Shown here piece after piece: positions 42,601 to 54,901 of a stretch of 64,000 nt of DNA. The translations under genes were made by a program, and so were the position numbers. The notes under the pieces were generated by a model. That model was not told where the DNA came from. It worked only from the letters and a program-made list of their open reading frames with translations, and did no database searches. Each line of letters begins with the position of its first letter. Position 1 is the first letter of the stretch. Source of the DNA: Iris pallida (Eukaryota > Streptophyta > Magnoliopsida > Asparagales > Iridaceae); the NCBI GenBank assembly GCA_029216955.1, contig JANAVB010016199.1, positions 10,805,595 to 10,869,594 of the forward strand, given 5' to 3'.

Positions 42601-45600
42601 TCTATCTCAATTCGACCCGTCGAGATTACTCCCTTTTACTATGTGGATTCATCTCTTTTATTATTAAGCCTACTTGTGCAAGTTGAAAACATGCAATTTA
42701 TTAAGTGAAGGCAAAGATGAGGCGAGTTCACCGAAACTATCCCACCTGAGCGAGCGGTCGCCTCGACCGAGCAATGTCTTCGAGTAGCCGTTGCAAGGCT
42801 AAGTCGGAACGCCGTCGGCGTTCCGATTCCTCCGATTGACTGAGCAGGACGGGACACTACATCATACACCACTCAGAAAAAGTTTCGTCCTCGAAACTAA
42901 CTGAGTACTTACTTATTGACTTATCACTTTACTCCACATTCAAGAACTCTCGCACACACTACGCCTATGCATTTCTCAAATCCGAGCCACGCTCGTGCTA
43001 CCCTCAATCCTTTCTTCAATTCTTACGATCTCAAAATCCTCGACACTTTCCTGTTTCTCAAGTCTCACTTGATTCAACGTATCACTTAGTATGGATCGTG
43101 CACATATTCCAGGCGTCCCCAAAATACATGCATTTCAATCAAGCCTCGTGATAGCGAATCCCGCTATCACCACTCGAGTCGGATCGTGCACGTATTCAAG
43201 CGTCCTTGATATACATGCATGTCAACCGATACTTGCGAGTGGTGCCTCCACAAATCCTACCACTTCGCACTCGGACGTCTGCCTAACTACTAGGCTGTGT
43301 CTTTCTGTCAGTATTGGAATCATAGTTCCCAAACAACAATATCAACACTGACCCCATCCTAAGGTCAAACCAAATTGATAGTACGGGGTCTTTCTACCCA
43401 AGCTCGCATCACTCCAATTTCTAAACTTCGAGCATAGATTGCCTACACACATCCCAACATTTTGTCGCACGGGGTCTGAGTCATTTAGCAAAGCCATCCT
43501 ACGACAACTTACGTTCAACTAATTCCACGACATCTCAATATCGCTCGTTCAACAAACCATCTTCGCATAGTCTATCTCTTCGAACACGTTCGACATAATC
43601 CGTCTATCATCCCTTCCAAGTCAAGCACGCTACGACACAATCCATCGCTAAACCATAATTCACATTTCATATTCCCTAAGCCATTCATCACAACTCACGT
43701 ATTCGATCATAAGGTCGTCTAGCTTAAACAATATGTTGCGCCCCGATCTCACGCGATTCAGATTATCCACGGTGGGCATGAATCACCATGCACGCTCCCA
43801 CGGGATAGTCATCCTCATCGGGACGTAACTCTTGTTTTGGTGTCTAGACTAATTCATTCTCAATGCGCGGATTGGACCTACTCAATCCTCAAGTTTATTT
43901 CATTCATCAATCGCAAGTCTAAACATCCTCGAATTTTCCTTCGCATCAAACCGACAAGTCGAGACAATCAAAGTTGCCGCATCCTGATTTTTCGAGTTCG
44001 ATCATTCCCGCGACATAAATCACCATGTCAGCGCTCACGCGAAACAATCGCCCCAAATCCGACGCAACGCATGTGCGAGGCTAGAGTTGCACTCGCGCAA
44101 GACAAGATTGCCGACGTTGTGGCTATCAACGCAACCATCAAGACACGATCATTTTTATCCAACATTCATATCAATCAAAATCCCAAGTATAACACCCAAC
44201 CGGACAATAACACTTGTACGATCGTCATCCGCCGAGTCAGAGTACCCCCGAGTTATCGCATATCGATCTTTGATACGCCTCAATACCATCGACGATATGC
44301 GTAACCTGACGATCTTCCTTTGCAACCAATTTCGAGTCGTACGAATGATGCTATCCTCCGACTGGATGATCTCCTCGACATTCAATTCAAGTTCGATCAT
44401 TATCCCTCGAATCGTTCACAACATCAATATCTCCAAACCAATTTTGCGTATCGTTCATCCCTTTATCTTAAATCATCGACCAACGTATTTCCTCAATTCG
44501 CATCGTCCCTTTGTTAAATCAATCATCGAGCAACGTTCAATCCAATCCTTAGAGTCATTGCATAACTTCAAAATCAAACCTTTCACGCACGCTATTTACC
44601 TGTCGTGCTAACTTTTCGTATACGATCCGCATCAATTTTCTCGATCAAGTCGTCCATTCGTACACCCTAACTTTTTCTTCGATTCGATTTCACCTACTCA
44701 ATCGTTTTCGCGTTTCATACTTCGCAGAATCCTCAATTCCGTGCACGTCCCGTGCACGTCAATTTCTAATTTGTTCGAATCACACATCGCCAAATCTTTT
44801 AAGACTATAACTTGTTCAACGATACTCAATCTACGGCTTTGCATATGTGCGACGCTTGCTGATAGACTCACCGACACCCCAAATCCTCAATCGATCGATC
44901 GACATCCCTGAGGCTATCGCATACACCACTCAGGGATGAAGTCATTCAACTAATCCTCAACTATCATTTGAATCAAAATCGGCTTCTTTGAATCCCGTTC
45001 GAACCATTCCTCGAATTTCAAGCACGCACATCTATATCTCACCGACGATAACATCGTCGTTCGATAGCACCCCTATCGATAGTTCTCTCTCTTTTACTCA
45101 ATCGAGTTCAACTCATTCTTGCTCGACACAATTCGAATCCCGCACTCGACTTTTCTAAGGTCGACACAACTTTTTGGTGTATATGCCCAGCCCGACTTAG
45201 CCAACCGTGCTTACGCGAACCATCTTTTTGTTTTGTCAAAAACTGTTCTCCTACGTTTTGCAAAATAGTTAGACTTATTGTATGGACATCCCGTGGGACG
45301 ATTGAGAGAGAGCGCACCAACGATATCAATATGCAGAAGCAACATTCAGAGTTTTGCGGAAGCAACGAGTTAAAGAATTCAATCGATAGTCCAAGGACGT
45401 AAAGCCGTGCTCTGATACCATTATGTCACGCCCCGCTCCCGTAGGAGCGATCGTCCTCGCTAAGGCGTGATGCCGCACGAGCCTAGATTGCGCTCGTACA
45501 AGGCGGGTTCCATAACGGCCGATTTCAGCGGCTGCGACGGGGTCGTCGCACAGAAGTCCCGAACAGAGACATTGAATAATAGCAGCGGAATTTAGAAAGT

Positions 45601-48600
45601 AAACACAAGTCATTGCAAAACACTCTTTTATGGATATTGAAACAAAGGTTACAATGGACGCAAGGCCAAGATTACAATTCTCTCAAGCTCACTCAAGCTC
45701 ACATTACAAGTCACTCAGCTCTCTCTCTCATCTCTCAATACAAGTCTTGACTCCAGCGGAAGCTTCGGAAGGCGATGTCCATCCATTATGTCCCGTATAA
45801 GTCTGACTCCATGCGGCCGCACGCTTCGAATCGCCAAGGAACTCCGTGCCTCGACGCATTTAAGCGAGCTCCTTACCACGAGCTTCTACCTGTGCCTGCA
45901 CATGTAAACTATGTAGGTGTCAGTACTCAACTGTACTGGTGGAATGAGCTCTTCGTCCGCCCATACAAAACCAACACGTTTACTTTACTTTGTGCAATAT
46001 AGTCCCCTTTTGTATTATCTTTCTACTCTTGCCTTAGGATCAGTTTTAGGACAGACGCCTTGGCCTATTCTGTGCCTCTAGACCATCCCGTGCTTGCAAC
46101 AACAATGTCGACTCAAACAACGTTAATCTATCAAGTCGTGCTTGCCTTTCGGCCAAAATCAGAGACGCAACTACACGATAGACTCCTTTTCCATGTAACC
46201 GTGCTTACAAAACCCATATTGAGGTCGTGCTTCGCATTTCAGTAAGACTGAACCACATTGCCGCCTTGCGGCCCGTGCAACTTTGATCACCAACCGACCC
46301 AATCAAGACTTGTGAATCTTAGTGTCACTCAACCAACTTTGCCTTGCGGCGGTTTCCCGACTTAAACTCAAACAACTCAACCAACTTATGCAACTTATAT
46401 GCCGACAACTCAAGACTCGACGCCACATCTCGTGCCGAAGCACGACGCCTATGTTGAAACCCAATCTTAGGCCCAAACTTTGTGTTCTAACTGTACACAC
46501 CTTCAACTCGACTCAATCCAAAGGCACTCACGCGGATTTGCCGCCATGCCGACTCATCTATATGATTTAGTCACCGACTCCCAGAGCCATTGTGGACTCC
46601 TTTTTAGCTGAGTATAGGATGGACCGGTTTGGGTAGCCAGCCCTAATCCGCGTCCACCGAATACTTTGCCCCAGGCGCAGCTATTTAGGCTCCCAGAGCC
46701 ATAGTTGTTTCCCTTTTTGCCCGCAACGGTCCCGTGGCGCCATAGGTTGCCGTGCGGGAAAACTCTACCTTGTCGACAAGTTGTCCATGACCATGCAAGA
46801 CTCAACTCAAACTGACGTCTCGCACGGTCATTGTACCTCTAGTGTTACCATCTCTTCAGGGCTAAATTCAATACTTCTCACATCTGAGATCTTGCATCGA
46901 CGACTCGTAGTCGCGAGCATTCTTCTTTCTTGCCTCAACGACCCAGTCGTGAGCATTCTTTTTTCTTTCTTGCCCTATCATTTCACTCAACTCAAGAACA
47001 ACTATTTAGACATTCTACAAACTCAATGAATCAACCGTGGCTCGTGCCTTAAAACACTAGGATCGTGCCATCGTCTTAAACCAACTTGAAACTCTATATG
47101 ACACCACCGCCCAAGTCGTGGTTGTACCCAGCCGTTAAACTTATAGAACCGTGCTTGCTACTACTCCCGATAGCTTAACGTAACTTGCCTAACTTACTTC
47201 GCAACAACTTGACGAGCAAAGGCTGCGTCAAGCCTTGCATCGTGGGAACGTGCCGTGCACGCGTTCGACTTCGAACAACCAAGTTATTTGGAGTGCCTAG
47301 ACTTATGCCACAAGCCGTGCAATACAACATAACCCGTCGGCGAGCAGAGGCTATGCCACGCCTTGGGCGAAGAGACCGTACATGCTTAATGAAGCATTTA
47401 TGCGAGCGACGCCTATGAATTTGGCTAACTCTTAGCTTGTGGCGAAGACCAACTCTTCCTTCTCCCAAGCCACGGGACGAAGGACCAAGTGTCATTTTCA
47501 AAGCACGCCGTGCATCAACTCTAAGCCGACCGTTAGACCTTTCCATATTCTATCTCAATTCGACCCGTCGGGATTACTCCCTTTTACTATGTGGATTCAT
47601 CTCTTTTATTATTAAGCCTACTTGTGCAAGTTGAAAACATGCGATTTATTAAGTGAAGGCAAAGATGAGACGAGTTCACCGAAACTACCCCACCTGAGCG
47701 AGCGGTCGCCTCGACCGAGCAATGTCTTCGAGTAGCCGTTGCAAGGCTAAGTCGGAACGCCGTCGGCGTTCCGATTCCTCCGATTGACTGAGCGGGACAG
47801 GGCACTACAATACATGTCTTTCTTTACACTTCGGGTCCCCACAGCTTGTCCGATCTAAGATGTGATCGTAAATCAGCCACAGACGCTCCAACTCCGTAGC
47901 ATACTCCTGTACCGTCTTCTCTTCCTGTACGGTATCGTCGATCTCCCCCTTGATCTGGAAGACCCGTAAGTTGTTTCCCACACCATCATAGGTCCGCCTC
48001 AACTTCTTCCACACATCCTTCACCATCTCAATGTCGTCTACTGTGGCGGCAATAGACTGGACTAAGGAGTTGAGAAGCCAGATGTAGATCACCTTATGAG
48101 TAGACTTCCACTCGCCGTGTCCTGCCGAGCCCTCGTCCGGCTCTGTCTTCTCGTCCGACATGAACCCCTCCAGGTTCTTTCCTGCGATAGTTCACCTCAC
48201 CCGCCGTGACCAACTCAGATAGGTAGTTGGTCCATCCAGCTTCAGATCGATAGAGGGAAGCTCCAACTTCGTCGACGTTCGTGTCGTGCTCTCACCAACC
48301 GACATCTTTATCAACTTCATCAACGTAGCAACCTCCGCAGGATCCAGCTTCTTGATGATCTCCTCTATTGATCCTCCTCTTCAATGATTACGTCACACCC
48401 GTCACACGACTCACGTTCGTCCTCGTCGTCCTCTTCTAGATCCGAACATATTTTTCATCAGATCTAAGCCCTCGGTGTCAACTTTCGGAACGATCCGAAC
48501 AGCAGTGACGCGAGTGCCATCGCGTGCGTCAGTGTCGGCAACAACCGTACGATCCGTACGCGCCATGGGGGGCCCCCGACGCGCGTGCAACAGCACCGCA

Positions 48601-51600
48601 GCAACAGCAATAGCAGCAGCCGCGGGGCACGTGGGGGTCGCAGGGGCTCTGGCCGCGCGCGCGTGGGCTCTGGCCGCGCGCGTGTGGGCTCTGGCCGTGT
48701 GTGGAAAAAGGGGGTAGCGACTAGGGTTAGGGTTTGATAGGAAAAGCGGAGGGGTGAGTCGGTTGGTAGCGGGCTAGGATTAGGGTTTGTGAAAACTTGG
48801 CTCTGATACCATGTTGTAATTGATCGGTAATTTTATTGATAGTCCTCTTGGCTTTATATAGCCTCACAATCAATATTACAATTATGGAATATCCTGTGGC
48901 ATATTCTGGCATACCAAATATGTCCGCAGGATATTCCAATATCCTTTATGCTAATAGAATCTACTAAATATGACATGCTAAATATTCCAACACACCCGCC
49001 TCGCCTAGGCACGCCTAGGCGTCCACCCAGTTCACAGATGATTATGTACAGAAAAAAAATGCAATATAGCAGACTGTGCAGTTATGTACTTATGTATAAT
49101 TTATGTACTTATAAAGTATAAGATATTAAGAAGCAACAATATAGCGGTATAAAAGAACAATTGATTTGTCAAGAATAGTTGATAACTAATATACACAATT
49201 AACATTAACATGAACAGTTGATAAATTTGTATGTACTTATAACAATATAAGATATTAAGACGCCTTCTCCGCCTTTCACTTCCCGTGGTCGACCCTAGGC
49301 ATCCGCCTAAGCGCACCTAGGCGCCTATCGCCAGACACGGAGATAATTTCTCATGGTCGAGGCGCCCTCCCCTCAACCTGGACGCCTAGGCCGCCTAGGC
49401 GTCACCTGTAACAACTAGCACCGAAATTCCTTTAGGACTCTCCAAATTTCTCTAAATGCTAAGGCTGTGTTTGGTTATACGTTTTTCTCCTTCATTTGAG
49501 TTTTAAACTCAAAAAATGTGGCAAAACAATGTTTGGCTGCCCAACTCCCAAAAGTTGTTTTCAAAAAAAATCTGGGAGATGAGTGTTTAAACTCAGTTTT
49601 CAGAAAACAAAAAAAACTTCTTTTCCAAACATACGTTTCCCAAAGTATGTGGGCCCCTCCTCACCCCCTTCCTATGACCTCTCTCTTTCTTTCTCTCTCA
49701 GTTCTCTCACCATCTGTCTTTCTCTCTCACTCTCTCCACCGGAAACCTCCAGACTTGGTCGAGCACCCCCCTCACCCTCAGCCTCGACTCCCTCCTGCTC
49801 CGCCTCGCTGTAGACCTCCAGATCCCCATCCGCTTCCCCTCCCTCGTGGCCTTTCTCAAAATCCTAGCCGTCGTCTCGTCTCGTCTCCTCCTCCTCCCAC
49901 TCCCTCCCACCTTGACCCCCTCCACTTCCAGCGCCTCCTCTCCTACGCCTTCCACTCCCTCCCACCGCTTTCCCCTTCTCCGGGCCTACGTCTCAGCCAG
50001 TGGTCGTCCACTGCTTCCCCGCTCCAAGTCTACCGGAGGAGGTCGACAACGACATCATCGTCGAAGACCATGACCTTCGACCACGAGTGCGGCCAGTTCT
50101 TCGGCTCTACGTCTGGCTCCGGACAGCCGGGAGGCGGAGGCTTCGTCGGCCAGACCTTCGACCACGCTGCGCCAGCGCCAGCTGGGAGGCGGAGGCTTCA
50201 TCGGGACGTCCTTTCATCATGAGGGTTTCCTTCCCATGGCAGATTGGACACACAAATTCAGGACACATAATATAATGTGACATATGATACATAAAAAAAA
50301 ATATTTTCTAAAAATATTTTACCAAACATAATCTTTATTTTTTGTTTCAGAAAACCATTTTCTACATGAAAGTAACCAAATGCAAATTCAGAATAACTAT
50401 ACTCAGAAAACAACTTTATAACTTATTTTCAGAAAACTGTTTTGAGAAAAAAAATTCAGAAAATATATCCAAACGGACCCTAAGTCTCTCAACCCTAACC
50501 CTATATCGAGTCTAATTCTCTCTCAAATCTCATTCTGATCTCTCTCGACCCTAAATTGAAGCATAGAACCCAAAGTTTATGTTTCTGGCTCCTGAATCTT
50601 GAAGACTGGACCTCTGGATTATTCGTAAGGTCCCTATTTTTGTGTTCTTTGTTTCCTAACCCTTTTCTTCTATTTTTCACTTTTACAGGATAGAATAAAT
50701 ACTGCACTTTGTGATTATGTGACACTAAATAAGCTTTGACTCTTTCATTCTCTCTAATTCTTACTATATATTTTTAATTGTCATAGATGTTTTATTTTCT
50801 AGCTTTCCATTTTGTTTTAAATTCATTTCAGGATTACAGGCTGGAGATTCCCCTAATAGGAGCCGACGGGGCCTGCCGTCATGGAGCTCGAAGTACATAG
50901 AAGTTACATTCTACCGTAGGACTAGGACTAGAAGATGGGGGTTTCACATTTGGTAAATACATAAATTCTTGAATTATTTGTTTCATGATTTGTATTTGTT
51001 GTTAACATTTTTCACGGGATTGCAGCAAGCAAGTGTACCACACGGCTCATGTCGCGCCAAGGTTCAATTGCTTTTGCATTATATTATCAGTTGTTGTGAT
51101 CGACTAGTTTGTGAATTTTGGTTTGATTTGTAGGGCGTACGATAGGGCTGCAATCAAGTTTCAAGGAGGGCAAGCTCATGTCAATTTTAATCTAACCGAC
51201 TACGATGATGATCTTGACCAGGCTTTGGAATTGTTAGCACTGATGGTATTTTTTATAGTATTTTTGCAAAGATGGTCTTTGTATTGATTTGTTGTTGTGT
51301 TTGTTGGATGCAAACAAGGTAGTCAAAGGCACAAGGTGCACTCGAAGCGCAAAGGGTCCATATCGTCTGAGACACAAAGTGCACTTTAGGCGCATGTCCG
51401 AGCTAAATGAGACACAAAATAAAAAATCATAAAAATATACATAAATAAAATAAATAAATTAGTAATGTAATAAATAAAACCAAATAACATATTAAAACCA
51501 ACAAAAACATGTTAAAATATAACAAAGTGAACTAGCATAGCAGTACTAGCAATCAACAGAACAACAAGAAGTAACAAAATGAAAGGAACACAAATTGTAA

Positions 51601-54600
51601 AATAAAAGCATAACCAATAGAACAATCATCCATCTTCACAAAACTCCATCAAATCATCACCACCACCAATACTCCTATCATTATCATTTTCTGTCAGATG
51701 ATAGAGCAAATATATAAGGCACGCATTTACTTGTTGGCACCTTGTTGCGAGATGTCTTGGGCACACCTAGAGAAAGGTGTCTCGTTCAGCGAGAAGCGAG
51801 ACGCAGCTGGTGCGTCTTAGGTGTGCCTTGCTACGGGACATGCCTTTGACTATAGGGGATGTAGATGAAGAATTTGACCAAGGAGGAGTTTGTGCACATA
51901 CTCCGTCGGCAGAGCACCAAGTTCTCGAGAGGGAGCTCCGAGTATAGAGGTGTGACGTTGCACAAGTGCGGCCAGTGGGAGGCTCGGATGGGGCATTCCT
52001 TGGCAAGAAATATGAGTCTCTGTTTATTTTTAAAAATATGAACAAAATGTCTTTTGTTAGTTATATTTTGTGTAGCGATGTTTAGGATACTTTTGTGTGT
52101 ATGGGTGAAATTGGTGAGTGAGGTCTCGGTTGATGATTAGTATTAGTAAAATGATCTGATAATTGTAGTTAGGGAGTGGAGGAGAAGAGGAGGTCAAAAA
52201 CCATACTTTTACCGATAAGTACCTAATGCATGTACATATATCTTGGGTTATCATAGAAGCTGCAAGGTCCTACCTTTTTCTTAAGCATTGTTGCTCAATT
52301 TTATTTGGTCTTGAAGTCCGAATTCTAACACGAAATTACATCCCTTTTTTTGACATCAGGACTTATGACATGGCGGCGATGAAATGCAACGGAAGAGAAC
52401 CCGTCACCAATTTCGAGCCTAGCTCTTATGAAGGAGAGGTGATTCCTGCAGTTAATTATGTTTTATACATAAATATCATGTACAAGTTTTATACATAAAT
52501 ATCATGTACATAAGTCTTTATCTTATATGTGTGAACTTTTCCATCTTGAATTGGTTTATTTACAATATAATTTGTGGGTGCTGAAAGGAACATTCAGTTC
52601 TATGGAAGATGGCGCCTTACTCTCGAGGTCTCAATTTTTTTTGTATAAAGACTGAAATCAGGCTGAGACCACAGGGTGGTGGCTCATCACCACCTGCGTT
52701 GGAGGGCTTGCTTCTTGTTCTTTCCTTCTTTGTGGCCTCAACCTGACCTAAGGTACAAGGCACATTTTGCCATCATTAGAGAGTGAAACAACATGGTTGA
52801 TCATGTGCCCAAAGAAATGGTTGGACTGAGTTGGAAGGGGAAGCAATTTGTAGTATGAAGGATGTTTTTTGAGAGGTTGAAAGTGAACTATTTTGTAACC
52901 CTACATATTCATTTTAAGACTACATGATGGTTACTTAGTAGTTAGTATGGTTTGGGGTAAAAAAAATGTGCTACATTTTGTAGAACTGAAATTCAATAAA
53001 GGCTGGAATTGTATTTTGATATAAAAACTGGAATTGTATTTTTATATAAAAACTGGAAGTGTATTTGTAGAAAAATTGGAATAGAACTGGAATTGTATTG
53101 ATAAAAGATTTGTTGTTCTTATTGTATTTGTAACATTTGTGATTATTTGTATACAAAATTTGAAATGGGCTGTGTAAAATACACCGCCCGGCCCATTATG
53201 AAAAGGCCCACCAAACCGAATAAACTGAACTGAATAGTTCAGTTCGATTCGGTTAATTTTTCGGTTCAGTTAGATTAGAATAAATCCGGTTCAGTCCAAC
53301 TTCAGTTTTTGAAATTTTTCAGTTTGGTCAACCAAACAGGCCAAATGCTCACCCCTAGGGGGATGATGACTGCGCAGTCAAGGGAGGGAGGAAGAGAAAG
53401 TGGTTATGTTGGAAGATGTTTAAATTTATTGGTTTTTGAACTCATGGGGTTTTCCGTTTTGGGGTTTAGGATAAAGGATTGAAGGATGGGGGAGGATGAC
53501 AAAGGAGGAGGGTTGATACCGGTTTCGGAGGAGGGCCGATGGTTGGGTTGGAGAAGAAGAAGAATGGGTTAGGTTTAATTGGTTTAAGGAAGGAGGTCAA
53601 AAATATGACACACGTTAACTTTAACGAATGTCCATTGGTGCCCTTAATTAAAGGCCGCCTCCTTTCAAATAACAAGATCACGAGAGAAGGGAGTATGGTT
53701 GAAATGGACATGATTATATTAACAAAACTTTGAACATCGATGAAGATTAAGGTGACTCTATCCGTGTGATGTCTACCATGGAACAACATATATAGGACAA
53801 TTCATAGCTAGTTTGTATCTTCTTGTCCTATTGGAAGGACCTCATGCTAAACTATGTATTACATCCTTGGAAGTAACGAATGTTGAGTTACTATGACCAT
53901 GATTTGTTTATTTCTTAATGTAGTAAGATAATGTCCTCAAGAAACTCTTGGTTATTCAATTCTAGAGAAATAATCAAATTCAAGGTTTATAGTATCGGCC
54001 GACACCGATACGTATCGGCCGTATCGGATCGGAATTGCACACTGCCGATCCGATACTTCACAAAATTATCGGTATCCGCCGAAACGTGTCCAATTTTTTC
54101 TGTATCGGTTCGTATCGGCCGATACGGACCGATATTGTCCGATACAAACCGATACCAAAGCGTAAATTGTCATTTAGTAGCAAAAATAATCATAGATGTC
54201 TCAAGAAGAAGAAAAAGGTCGAATCTAACACTTTAACAAGGAGATCCCGACAAAAAAAAAGTGAAAATTAATTCCCCACGTCAAATCGAACCAAAAATCA
54301 ATAAGAGATGTGAAATAGTTGGGGGGAAAAATCTATAAATAGATCCAAAAGCCTATAAAAAAGTTCAGCAGTATGTAGAAAAATAGAAATTACCTATGTT
54401 AAATTTTCACAAAAACTCTCCAAAGTAGAGGCACCGCCACCGTCACCCCCCTCCCGCCATGGCTGCTTCTCCCGCCGTGGCCGCTTCTTCCGCCGCCTGT
54501 AGCTCCGGACCCAAATTTTTTTTTTTGGTTGAGAGCAATCGAGAGGAGAGAGAACTGGCGGCCACCGTTCTCTCTCCTCCTCTCGTATGTATATATTAGG

Positions 54601-54816
54601 GATTAGGGTTAGAGGGTTAAGCATGGGCCGGGTCTAAAACTTGAAGCCCGCAAAAAAATGCATGTTGCTGAACATTGTAAAGTGTTTAATAATTAACCAT
54701 TTTTAAAGTGTCTTTTTTAACATGTTATAATTAACCATTGTAAAGTGTTCAGCAACAATGTTATAATTAACCATTTTAAAGTGTTTAATAATTAACCATT
54801 GCAAAAAAAAGACACT

Positions 54817-54901
<85 letters not shown>

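Larger units (their letters stand above)
40478..47809 (-). mobile_element. LARD-2: 7.3-kb non-coding LTR retrotransposon inside copia-4
   Basis: LTRs of 2,384 and 2,386 bp (40478-42861 and 45424-47809) flank a 2,562-bp internal region. A perfect 5-bp duplication ATACA (40473-40477 and 47810-47814) interrupts copia-4 gag, and the copia sequence reads on across it. On the minus strand TGGTATCAGAGC (45420-45409) follows the 5' LTR, and a GACGAAACTTTTTC-type gypsy tail precedes the 3' LTR. LTR ends GGGGCGTGACA match LARD-1. No retrotransposon protein is encoded. The LTR pair is much more alike than that of LARD-1, so it is younger. Confidence 0.92.
38419..48992 (-). mobile_element. Copia-4: 3'-truncated copia element, split by LARD-2
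   Basis: Minus-strand member of the copia-1 family. The 5' LTR (48812-48992), primer site and gag lie on the right, then LARD-2 interrupts gag, and protease/integrase continue to 38419. Homology stops after the [12 protein letters not shown] segment. Reverse transcriptase, RNase H and the 3' LTR are missing. It has the same orientation as the host gene, but without a 3' LTR it lacks the usual terminator. Confidence 0.92.

Noticed and set aside
42227..44611. Open frames of up to 174 codons in LARD-2
   Set aside because: Biased TCG/CGA-rich composition leaves long frames by chance on both strands. No domain was recognisable.
49846..50073. Leu/Ser/Pro-rich frames in the PIF core as a specific gene family (PPR considered)
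   Set aside because: Composition alone suggests it; no diagnostic motif was seen, so the source is left unnamed.
52439..52900. miR172 target site after the AP2 fragment
   Set aside because: I found no sequence resembling the conserved CTGCAGCATCATCA core. The fragment ends after the second AP2 domain.
53466..53789. 107-codon minus-strand frame as a gene
   Set aside because: No recognisable domain, low-complexity Pro/Phe stretch, no promoter or splice context.
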